Shown: positions 1 through 6,516 of the stretch, one piece after another
How the letters are laid out: each line of letters begins with the position of its first letter
Numbering within the stretch: position 1 is the stretch's first letter
Assembly: GCA_003488145.1 (NCBI GenBank)
Contig: DNMQ01000043.1
Span: 1-6,516 of the forward strand
DNA: 6,516 nucleotides
Reading direction: 5' to 3'
From: Pseudomonas sp.
Lineage (GTDB): Bacteria; Pseudomonadota; Gammaproteobacteria; Pseudomonadales; Pseudomonadaceae
Translations under genes and position numbers: made by a program
The notes under the pieces: generated by a model
Database searches by the model: none
Told to the model about the DNA's origin: nothing
Seen by the model: the letters and a program-made list of their open reading frames with translations, nothing else

Positions 1-668
1 TCGCCGCTGAGGGCGCGAATGCGCGTGGTCTTCAGGCCGATGTGCTCGATGTTGCCGGCCACCTCGCCGAATACCACGAAGTCATCGATCTCGAACGGCT
101 TGTCCACGCCGATGGACAGCGAGGCGAAGATGTCGCTGAGCAGCGTCTGTACTGCCAGGGCGATTGCGATACCGCCAACGCCGAGGCTGGCGACCATGGC
201 GGTGATGTCGACACCCAGGTTGGCGAGGATCGACAGCAGCATCATGGTCCAGACGACGATGCGGATCATGATGCCGATGATGGTGGTGGTGACCGGATTG
301 CGGGCCTTGCCGTCGCGGGTCAGGCTCTCCATCCACAGGCGCACGCCGGTGTCCATCCACAGTGCGAACTGGAACGCCAGGGCGATGAACCAGCCGTGGG
401 ACATCGTCGATTCCCAGCGGGGCGACAGTTCGACCGTCTTCAGTGCGATCAGTAGCGAGAACGCCAGGATCAGCAGATTGCTGGTGCGTGAAAGCAGTTC
501 GGCGGCGATACCTATGAACTTGGTCTTGGACCCGGTGGCGAGCTTGTTGAGGCGCCTGGTGACGATCCCGAGGATGGTGCGCAGAACCAGGTAGCTGACG
601 ATGGTGATCCCCAGCACGATCGCCAGGTTGATCCAGAGTGTCTCGTTGAGCAGGGCGTCCCAGTTCAT
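1..668 (-). CDS. MscS-family mechanosensitive ion channel (N-terminal part, runs off the window)
   Basis: Inner-membrane channel of the MscS family, expected to open under membrane tension and release solutes during hypo-osmotic shock. The first 222 codons are present; the C-terminal part lies beyond the left edge. Hydrophobic segments fall at about residues 12-34, 63-80, 92-106 and 130-150, then the pore-lining helix at about 155-185 with the family signature GVGGIAIALAVQ (163-174) followed by LSDIFASLSI. The start of the beta domain follows, with KPFEIDDFVVFGEVAGNIEHIGLKTTRIR. The extra helices before the pore helix make it larger than E. coli MscS and closer to four- or five-helix relatives. 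The start codon at 668 is preceded by GGAGG at a suitable distance, and no other in-frame start lies nearby. The rhodanese gene is 132 bp upstream on the same strand, with a strong inverted repeat between them, so this gene probably has its own promoter. Family assignment is firm; paralogue and ion selectivity are not determined. Confidence 0.93.
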   Translation of the reverse strand, partial: MNWDALLNETLWINLAIVLGITIVSYLVLRTILGIVTRRLNKLATGSKTKFIGIAAELLSRTSNLLILAFSLLIALKTVELSPRWESTMSHGWFIALAFQFALWMDTGVRLWMESLTRDGKARNPVTTTIIGIMIRIVVWTMMLLSILANLGVDITAMVASLGVGGIAIALAVQTLLSDIFASLSIGVDKPFEIDDFVVFGEVAGNIEHIGLKTTRIRALSG

Positions 669-697
669 CCATATCCTCCGATAAGGGTGCGCATGAT

Positions 698-733
698 GCA
701 GCGAAGGCCACGTTTTTCAGTGGCCCTCGCTGC
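698..733. other. Strong inverted repeat between rhodanese and MscS genes
   Basis: Two 14-nt arms (698-711 and 720-733) are complementary at 13 positions, with one A-C mismatch (705 against 726) and an 8-nt loop. The hairpin lies 29 bp upstream of the MscS-type start codon and 67 bp downstream of the rhodanese stop, both on the minus strand. There is no T tract after either arm, so it is not a standard intrinsic terminator. It could end or stabilise the rhodanese transcript, or lie in the 5' leader of the channel mRNA. The structure is seen directly; its role is unknown. Confidence 0.6.
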
Positions 734-800
734 TCATAAGTTCCCTATGTCGGCGGTCGGATGGGTGGTGCTGGCGGGCTCGATGGTTGCGTTGGTGCTA

Positions 801-1157
801 TCAGTCGCTCGGTAAGGCAGTGGCGAGCTCATCGTAGCCGCCGGCGTTAATGACCTGTGTGTAGCCGAGCTTCTCGAGCACGTCCTGCGCTTCGGAGGCG
901 CGTCGGCCGCTGCGGCAGTAGAGCACGACCGGGGTGTCCTTTTCCGGGGCCAGCGTTCCGATCCGCTCGGCGATATCCGGAGTCTCGATGCGAACCGCGC
1001 CGGGCAGCGCGCCTTCGGCGAACTCGTCGGCAGTCCTTACATCGATCAGTACGGCGTCGGCTCGCTGCAGCATCTGCAGGGCGGTGGGCTGATCGATCTC
1101 GCCAGCCGATGCGTGCAGGCTCAGAGCCAGCAGTAGGGAAAGAATCGGGGCGCGCAT
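801..1157 (-). CDS. Exported single-domain rhodanese-like sulfurtransferase
   Basis: A 118-residue protein with a signal peptide (MRAPILSLLLALSLHASA, probable cleavage near residues 18-20) followed by one rhodanese domain, so it probably acts in the periplasm. The domain shows the LIDVRTADEFAEGALPGAVRI block at 37-57 and the active-site loop CRSGRR at 81-86; Cys81 is the persulfide-forming nucleophile. GYDEL near the C terminus is the usual end of the fold. It resembles the small PspE/GlpE class, which transfers sulfane sulfur from thiosulfate to a thiophilic acceptor; the natural substrate here is unknown. The start codon at 1157 is preceded by GAGGAG about 6 nt away. A 31-codon ORF ends 31 bp upstream on the same strand and is probably co-transcribed. 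Domain and export are well supported; the physiological role is not known. Confidence 0.92.
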   Translation of the reverse strand: MRAPILSLLLALSLHASAGEIDQPTALQMLQRADAVLIDVRTADEFAEGALPGAVRIETPDIAERIGTLAPEKDTPVVLYCRSGRRASEAQDVLEKLGYTQVINAGGYDELATALPSD

Positions 1158-1188
1158 GGGAACTCCTCGCAGCGCGCCGGTGGCGCGC

Positions 1189-1284
1189 TCAGCTGAATAT
1201 ACGGGTCAGGTTGGGCAGGATGAGAATCACTGCCGTGGCAATGACGATCAGTGTCGCCTGCCGAAATTTCTTCTGCTTGAGCAT
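1189..1284 (-). CDS. Small single-helix membrane protein, 31 residues (unannotated-type microprotein)
   Basis: A short ORF starts with ATG at 1284 and stops with TGA at 1189. The product has a basic start (MLKQKKFRQ), an uninterrupted hydrophobic stretch at about residues 11-24 (TLIVIATAVILILP) and a short tail ending NLTRIFS. This is the layout of a single-pass inner-membrane microprotein with its N terminus in the cytoplasm by the positive-inside rule. An AGG lies 7 nt before the ATG, a modest ribosome binding site. A second ATG at 1289 is in another frame and does not give a plausible protein. The stop lies 31 bp before the exported rhodanese start on the same strand, which suggests co-transcription. 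I do not recognise a named family. The case rests on composition, spacing and context, so the call is moderate. Confidence 0.55.
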   Translation of the reverse strand: MLKQKKFRQATLIVIATAVILILPNLTRIFS

Positions 1285-1506
1285 GACATGGCCTTTTATT
1301 CTTGTGTGTAGCGATTATCGCCTTGCCGAAGGGGCGGAGACGGTACGTGACCGCGGTTTCCAGAATCCGACGCCGGTAAACGAGACGTGCCGGACATTCG
1401 CCCAGACTCAAGAGAAAGCAATTTCCGCACCAGCGAACGCTCTAGCGATGGAGCTGGTCGCTTCTTTTGGTTGTCTTCCGTTTTACACCGCATCGGAGGA
1501 CAGACA
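1285..1506. other. Divergent intergenic region, no gene recognised
   Basis: This 222-bp stretch separates the leftward microprotein-rhodanese pair from the rightward exported-protein gene and should hold promoters for both directions. I see no convincing -35/-10 pair, RNA gene or coding region. The only clear signal is the GGAGGA ribosome binding site at 1495-1500 for the rightward gene. TTTTACACC at 1481-1489 could contain a weak -10 element but has no matching -35 at normal spacing. Confidence 0.4.
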
Positions 1507-2019
1507 ATGAACAAGCCGAAGTTACCGCTACTATTGTTACTCACCGCCATTTCCAGCGCTGCATTGGCGCAGCAGGAGGGCATGACACTGCAGCAGGAGC
1601 GTGACCAGATGGGTGCCGATTTGGAAGAAAATCGCCAGCAGATCGGTCGTGATATCAACCGTATCCGTGAGCCGGGCACCACTCGGGAGCAGACGCCTGG
1701 TATCAACCGAGGGGGCGTGCAGAGTGATGCGTACAGCCCCCGACCCAACGTTCCGGGTGCCACGAACCCGCCGACCGGGACCGGTTTGCCGAGTCCGCAG
1801 AACAATGTCCGCCAGCCGAACGGTGGCGTGGGCGCGAATCCTGCTCCGGGCACCACCCAGCCGCAGACCGCTCCGGGTGGTGCCAATGGAAACGCCAATC
1901 AGGGCGGCGTCACACCGCCGGGTGGAATCGGAACAGGTAGCGGTAACGGTGCAGGCGGAGCCAGCAGCGGAGGTGCGGCCAGCGGCGGCGCAACGGGTGG
2001 CGCCGCCGGCCAGCGTTGA
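1507..2019 (+). CDS. Exported hypothetical protein with Pro/Asn/Gly/Ala-rich low-complexity tail
   Basis: A 170-residue protein of unknown function. The start at 1507 is chosen because GGAGGA sits 6 nt upstream and the following residues form a clear signal peptide (MNKPKLPLLLLLTAISSAALA, predicted cleavage after Ala21 at ALA/QQ). The frame is open further upstream, but that part does not look coding. After cleavage, a charged Gln/Glu/Arg-rich segment at about 22-55 (including LQQERDQMGADLEENRQQIG) is likely helical. A disordered region rich in Pro, Asn, Thr and Gly follows, and the C terminus is almost only Gly, Ala and Ser with GGAASGGATGG-type runs. No Cys or lipobox is present, so it is probably soluble and periplasmic or secreted. 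It faces away from the rhodanese unit and ends 12 bp from the converging DUF1810 remnant. I do not recognise a family. Confidence 0.82.
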   Translation: MNKPKLPLLLLLTAISSAALAQQEGMTLQQERDQMGADLEENRQQIGRDINRIREPGTTREQTPGINRGGVQSDAYSPRPNVPGATNPPTGTGLPSPQNNVRQPNGGVGANPAPGTTQPQTAPGGANGNANQGGVTPPGGIGTGSGNGAGGASSGGAASGGATGGAAGQR

Positions 2020-2031
2020 TTCGGCCGGCGT

Positions 2032-2472
2032 TCAGCAGGCGGTGTCGCCGCTGCTCAGAAGGCTCAGGGTGGCCGTATCGGCCTGACCGTCGAAGAAGGC
2101 TTGCTGCGCCTGCTCGAACTGGGCGGAGTCTGGCGCTACATGGGCGAAGAGGGTCATGCAGGAGTGAAACTTCAGGTCGTCTGGGCTTCCCAGAATCTGC
2201 TGTGCGCTGTTGCGGTGATGCCCTAGCATCGCCTCGGTGCAGGCCAGCAGACGTGGCCCCAGCAGCGGATGCTGCAGATAGGCTTCAGCCTCGGCTCGGC
2301 CCGAAATCGCGTAGCGCTATGCCATGGCGCTGCGGCCAAGCCCCTGCAGCTGCGGAAAGATGAACCACATCCAGTGCGTACGTTTGCGCCCGCTGCGCAG
2401 TTCTGCCAGCGCCTGCGGATACCGGAGTTGTTGAGCGTCGACGAAGCGCTGCAGGTTGTAGGGATCGGCCAT
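2032..2472 (-). pseudogene. DUF1810-family protein, interrupted by an in-frame amber codon
   Basis: Reading the minus strand from ATG at 2472 gives a complete DUF1810-type protein of about 146 codons in a single frame, except that codon 52 (2317-2319) is TAG. Before it is the conserved N-terminal block (NLQRFVDAQ, then GRKRTHWMWFIFPQLQGLG and RSAMA). After it the same frame continues with RYAISGRAEAEAYLQHPLLGPRL, GSPDDLKFHSCMTLF and a C-terminal FFDG motif. Family members as I recall them have Gln between SAMA and RYAI, so a single C-to-T change (CAG to TAG) explains the break. There is no frameshift, and codon use is normal on both sides. The start has no convincing Shine-Dalgarno sequence. 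The biochemical function of DUF1810 is not established to my knowledge. The gene converges with the exported-protein gene and lies beyond the tRNA terminator. A base-call error or stop suppression are the alternatives to a recent pseudogene. Confidence 0.85.
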
Positions 2473-2576
2473 GGAAATGATTGCGGCATGGAAGGACTGC
2501 GAGCAATCTGCAACAGGCCAGACGGCACGACAATCGCTGACGGACGTATGGTGCCCTCGGATCGGGGCTCTAGAAC

Positions 2577-2614
2577 GCAAAAACCCCTGGCTTCGGGGAA
2601 GTCAGGGGTTTTGC
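2577..2614 (-). terminator. Intrinsic terminator of the tRNA-Ser gene
   Basis: Arms 2580-2593 and 2599-2612 pair over 14 bp with one G-T wobble around a 5-nt loop. On the minus strand the stem reads AAAACCCCTGACTT, loop, AAGCCAGGGGTTTT, and a T run follows. It starts 12 nt past the tRNA CCA end, the expected place for a Rho-independent terminator. The A/T-flanked arms could also stop plus-strand transcription. It should insulate the downstream DUF1810 remnant from tRNA transcription. Confidence 0.9.
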
Positions 2615-2626
2615 TTGAATCGAATA

Positions 2627-2716
2627 TGGCGGTGAGGAAGGGATTCGAACCCTTGATACGATTTCTCGTATACACACTTTCCAGGCGTGCTCCTTCAACC
2701 GCTCGGACACCTCACC
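2627..2716 (-). tRNA. tRNA-Ser, anticodon GGA
   Basis: A complete 90-nt class II tRNA. The acceptor stem GGTGAGG pairs with CCTCACC, followed by discriminator G and an encoded CCA. The D arm has TCC/GGA around GAGCGGTTGAA. The anticodon arm CACGC-CTGGAAA-GTGTG carries anticodon GGA at 2682-2680, reading serine codons UCC and UCU. The long variable arm typical of tRNA-Ser forms an ATACG/CGTAT hairpin, and the T arm AAGGG-TTCGAAT-CCCTT is perfect. All arms pair with only one G-T wobble in the anticodon stem, so it should be functional. It has its own promoter and terminator and appears to be monocistronic. tRNA-Ser genes are common phage integration sites, but no integrase or repeated 3' end is seen here. 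Confidence 0.98.
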
Positions 2717-2720
2717 GGAT

Positions 2721-2742
2721 CGACGGAGGTTCAAGTCCGTCG
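2721..2742 (-). other. Hairpin in the 5' leader of the tRNA-Ser precursor
   Basis: A perfect 7-bp inverted repeat (CGACGGA at 2721-2727, TCCGTCG at 2736-2742) with an 8-nt loop lies between the predicted transcription start near 2745 and the mature tRNA 5' end at 2716. It would place a stable stem-loop 4 nt before the RNase P cleavage site. Read on the plus strand the loop GGTTCAAG resembles a tRNA T loop, probably by chance. The structure is seen directly; a role in processing is inference. Confidence 0.5.
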
Positions 2743-2751
2743 AGGCGCGCT

Positions 2752-2780
2752 AATGTAATCGAACCCTGTGCCTTTGGCAA
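2752..2780 (-). promoter_or_regulatory. Sigma-70 promoter of tRNA-Ser with GC-rich discriminator
   Basis: On the minus strand, TTGCCA (2780-2775, 5 of 6 matches to TTGACA) is followed after exactly 17 nt by TACATT (2757-2752, 4 of 6 matches to TATAAT). An A/T-rich stretch at 2800-2781 sits where an UP element would lie. The bases after the -10 are AGCGCGCC, a GC-rich discriminator of the kind found at stable-RNA promoters under ppGpp-linked stringent control. The predicted start is near 2745, about 30 nt before the mature tRNA. Confidence 0.7.
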
Positions 2781-2922
2781 AAACTTTTTTAGCTTATTCA
2801 TGCGCTTAACAAATTCGTCTCGCTCAGGTGACAGGCTGCACGTTCCGCTAGACTCCTGATTGCAGCCTTGGTCGATGCCTGGGTTATTTTGAATAAGAAG
2901 CCGAGCGGAGCTCACCTGTTCC

Positions 2923-4209
2923 ATGAAACTGACAAGCAAGTCAGGTAAGCATATCGATACCTTGCTGGTGCCGACCCGGCGTCGGGTTGCTGTCGCCCGC
3001 CTGGAATTGGGTATGTACGTCTGCGAGCTGGATCGGCCGTGGAATAAAACGAACTTTGCGTTCCAGGGTTTTCCGCTGCTGAAGCCCGCCGAGATACACG
3101 CGCTACGCAACTGTTGCGAGTATGTCTATGTCGACGATACGCGCAGAGTTCTCTTGCAGCACGATACGCCGGTTCCGGTCGTCGGGCCGCGTGTTCGCAA
3201 GCCGATAGAGCGACCGCAGCACGCGCTTTCGACCGAGGTGGAAGAGGCCCGCGCAGCCTATCTGGATGGCTCCCGCTTGATCGAACAGGTACTGGCCGAC
3301 GTGCAGCATGGACGAGTGATCGACACCCGCGCATGCCATGGCGCCGTCAAGCGCAACCTGGCCAGCATGCTGCGCAATGAAAGCGCCATGCTCTGGCTGG
3401 TCCGGCTGAAGAACAAGGATCTCTACACCAGCCTGCACTGCTTGTCGGTGTCGATCATGGCGATGGGCTTCGGCAATCATCTCGGCCTGCAGGACGACAA
3501 ACTCCAGCTGCTGGGCATGGCAGGGTTGCTGCATGACGTCGGCAAGATGCGCATTGATCCGGAGATTCTCAACAAGCCCGGAAAGCTCACCGCGCAGGAG
3601 TTCGAGGTGATCAAGCGGCATCCGGTCTTCGGTCTGGAAGCGCTGCGAGCGCAACCCGGTATTCCGGAGGCTGCACTGCACGCCGCGTATGGCCATCACG
3701 AGCGACTCGATGGCACTGGATATCCGCTGGGTTCGGGGCCGGCGCAGATTTCCTACATGACGCGCATCATCACTATTGTCGACGCTTTCGACGCCATTAC
3801 CAGCCACCGGGCCTACGATTGCGCGCGACCGGTGCAATCGGCCTTCGAGATTCTGCGCAGCGCCAGCGGCAGGCAGTTCGACGAGGACCTGGTGCGCGAA
3901 TTCATCCGTTGGCTGGGAGCCTTCCCGGTGGGTACGCTCGTCGAGTTGCACACCGGCGAGGTCGCCGTGGTAGTGGAAAAACATCGGCAATACCAACTCC
4001 GCCCCCGTGTTGTGGTGCTGCGCGATGCCGCCAAGCAGCGCTGCACGCCGCGTTATCTGGATCTGGCGCAGATCACCGTGGACGAGGAGGGTGCGCCTTA
4101 CCGGATATCCGTCGGTCTGCCGGATGGCTCTTTCGGGCTTCATCTCGCCGACCCCGAGCTACAGGCCATCCTGCACCCCGAGACACTGGCCGACTTCGAA
4201 TCAAGCTGA
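2923..4209 (+). CDS. DUF3391 / HD-GYP domain protein, predicted cyclic-di-GMP phosphodiesterase
   Basis: A 428-residue cytoplasmic protein predicted to hydrolyse cyclic-di-GMP and so influence the switch between motile and surface-attached growth. Residues about 20-130 form the DUF3391 N-terminal domain common in proteobacterial HD-GYP proteins, including VARLELGMYVCELDRPW and FQGFPL. The HD-GYP domain spans about 165-335. Its metal and substrate motifs all appear intact: His172, LLHDVGK at 202-208 (His204-Asp205, Lys208), KRHP with His233, HHERLDGTGYP at 258-268 (His258, His259, Asp263 and the GYP triad) and VDAFDAITSHRAY with Asp287. A C-terminal extension of about 90 residues follows. No membrane segment or receiver domain is seen, so the input is unknown. 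ATG 2923 is the only in-frame start after a stop at 2890; GGAG lies 12 nt upstream, a rather long spacing. It is similar in layout to the P. aeruginosa PA4108 type; orthology is not established. Confidence 0.93.
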   Translation: MKLTSKSGKHIDTLLVPTRRRVAVARLELGMYVCELDRPWNKTNFAFQGFPLLKPAEIHALRNCCEYVYVDDTRRVLLQHDTPVPVVGPRVRKPIERPQHALSTEVEEARAAYLDGSRLIEQVLADVQHGRVIDTRACHGAVKRNLASMLRNESAMLWLVRLKNKDLYTSLHCLSVSIMAMGFGNHLGLQDDKLQLLGMAGLLHDVGKMRIDPEILNKPGKLTAQEFEVIKRHPVFGLEALRAQPGIPEAALHAAYGHHERLDGTGYPLGSGPAQISYMTRIITIVDAFDAITSHRAYDCARPVQSAFEILRSASGRQFDEDLVREFIRWLGAFPVGTLVELHTGEVAVVVEKHRQYQLRPRVVVLRDAAKQRCTPRYLDLAQITVDEEGAPYRISVGLPDGSFGLHLADPELQAILHPETLADFESS

Positions 4210-4255
4210 TCCTTCTGTACAGATACGTTTCGGTGCGGCTTTGACGCCTCTGGCG

Positions 4256-4273
4256 TGACCGGCCGGTCGGTCA
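4256..4273. promoter_or_regulatory. 18-bp near-palindrome upstream of the crotonase gene, possible operator
   Basis: TGACCG at 4256-4261 and CGGTCA at 4268-4273 are perfect inverted arms around GCCGGT, itself nearly symmetric. It lies 65 bp before the crotonase start codon and directly after a small ACGCC/GGCGT hairpin (4244-4256). The size and symmetry would suit a dimeric repressor such as a TetR-type regulator, but no regulator gene is in the window. It could instead be part of a weak hairpin after the HD-GYP gene. Role uncertain. Confidence 0.35.
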
Positions 4274-4338
4274 TCGCGCTTTACCTGAGCCTGAGCGCTG
4301 GGTAACGTCTGCCCACTTTAAAAACAAGGAATCTCGTC

Positions 4339-6388
<2,050 letters not shown>

Positions 6389-6397
6389 CCGTTCCCC

Positions 6398-6424
6398 ATG
6401 CGCGGCGCCGCGGGCGTCGCGCGT
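6398..6424 (+). other. GC-rich intercistronic hairpin after aruC
   Basis: Arms 6398-6409 and 6413-6424 pair over 12 positions including two G-T wobbles, with a 3-nt loop. It lies 9 bp after the aruC stop and 21 bp before the next start codon. There is no T tract after it, so termination is unlikely. It may stabilise the upstream mRNA 3' end or set unequal expression of the two genes. Confidence 0.5.
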
Positions 6425-6445
6425 TCTACTAGCGAGAGCAATTCA

Positions 6446-6516
6446 ATGAGCGATAGCCTGCAACTGGTTCTGGAAGATGTCGACGGAACCCAACTGGAAA
6501 CTTCCTGCACCCGTTT
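6446..6516 (+). CDS. Start of a hypothetical protein downstream of aruC (truncated by the window)
   Basis: An ATG at 6446 opens a frame that runs to the right edge: 23 complete codons beginning MSDSLQLVLEDVDGTQLE, with a Cys-containing segment after it. The N terminus does not match AruF or AruG (arginine succinyltransferase subunits) as I remember them, though aruF follows aruC directly in P. aeruginosa. It is therefore probably a small gene placed between aruC and the succinyltransferase genes. GCGAGAG upstream is a weak ribosome binding site. The 57-bp gap from aruC and same orientation suggest one operon. Too little is visible to assign a function. Confidence 0.65.
   Translation, partial: MSDSLQLVLEDVDGTQLETSCTR

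Noticed and set aside
82..711. 209-codon minus-strand frame overlapping the MscS-type gene
   Set aside because: Out of frame with the clear MscS signature; its His/Arg-rich translation is not protein-like.
1387..1506. Upstream extension of the exported-protein gene
   Set aside because: A signal peptide begins exactly at 1507 behind GGAGGA, so translation from further upstream would bury it.
2721..2752. Plus-strand T-arm-like stretch as a tRNA fragment or phage attachment scar
   Set aside because: A T stem placed on this loop has a mismatch and a wobble, CCA reads CTA, and the perfect 7-bp repeat is better explained as a hairpin in the tRNA-Ser leader. No integrase or repeat of the tRNA 3' end is seen.
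2269..2859. Plus-strand frame running across the DUF1810 remnant and the tRNA
   Set aside because: It crosses a complete tRNA and its terminator and has no protein features.
3103..4143. 346-codon open frame on the minus strand opposite the HD-GYP gene
   Set aside because: Antisense shadow of a gene whose HD-GYP motifs are all intact; its translation has no recognisable domain.
4215..4222. CTGTACAG palindrome as a LexA (SOS) box
   Set aside because: A LexA box needs CTGT and ACAG separated by about 8 nt; here they are adjacent.

Overview
The window looks like a piece of a high-GC gammaproteobacterial chromosome, most likely Pseudomonas sensu lato (Pseudomonas or Stutzerimonas). The main reasons are the aminotransferase at the right end, which matches Pseudomonas AruC in sequence pattern and in its 406-residue length, the strong GC bias at third codon positions, and the DUF3391/HD-GYP protein and tRNA-Ser(GGA). 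The species call is an inference from remembered family patterns, not from a search.

Left part (1-1284, all minus strand): the N-terminal two thirds of a small-conductance (MscS-type) mechanosensitive channel runs off the left edge. Upstream of it, read on the minus strand, are an exported single-domain rhodanese and, 31 bp further upstream, a 31-codon ORF encoding a one-helix membrane microprotein. The microprotein and rhodanese probably share a transcript; a strong inverted repeat separates them from the channel gene. At 1507-2019 a divergent gene encodes an exported protein with a charged helix and a low-complexity Pro/Asn/Gly/Ala tail.

Middle part (2032-2922): a DUF1810 gene lies convergent to the exported-protein gene and is broken by one in-frame amber codon. 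Next comes a complete minus-strand tRNA-Ser(GGA) transcription unit: a promoter with a GC-rich discriminator, a hairpin in the precursor leader, the tRNA with encoded CCA, and an intrinsic terminator.

Right part (2923-6516, all plus strand): a DUF3391/HD-GYP protein with an intact HD-GYP motif set (predicted cyclic-di-GMP phosphodiesterase), then a short atypical crotonase, an intrinsic terminator, and aruC, the aminotransferase of arginine succinyltransferase catabolism and arginine synthesis. The first 71 bp of another reading frame follow aruC, probably in the same operon. The terminator leaves only 37 bp before the aruC start codon, so aruC control may involve its 5' leader.

I found no mobile element, CRISPR array, prophage or defence system. 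This is mostly ordinary core chromosome. The observations most worth checking are the amber-interrupted DUF1810 gene, the unannotated microprotein, the crotonase lacking one canonical catalytic Glu, and the terminator-aruC arrangement.
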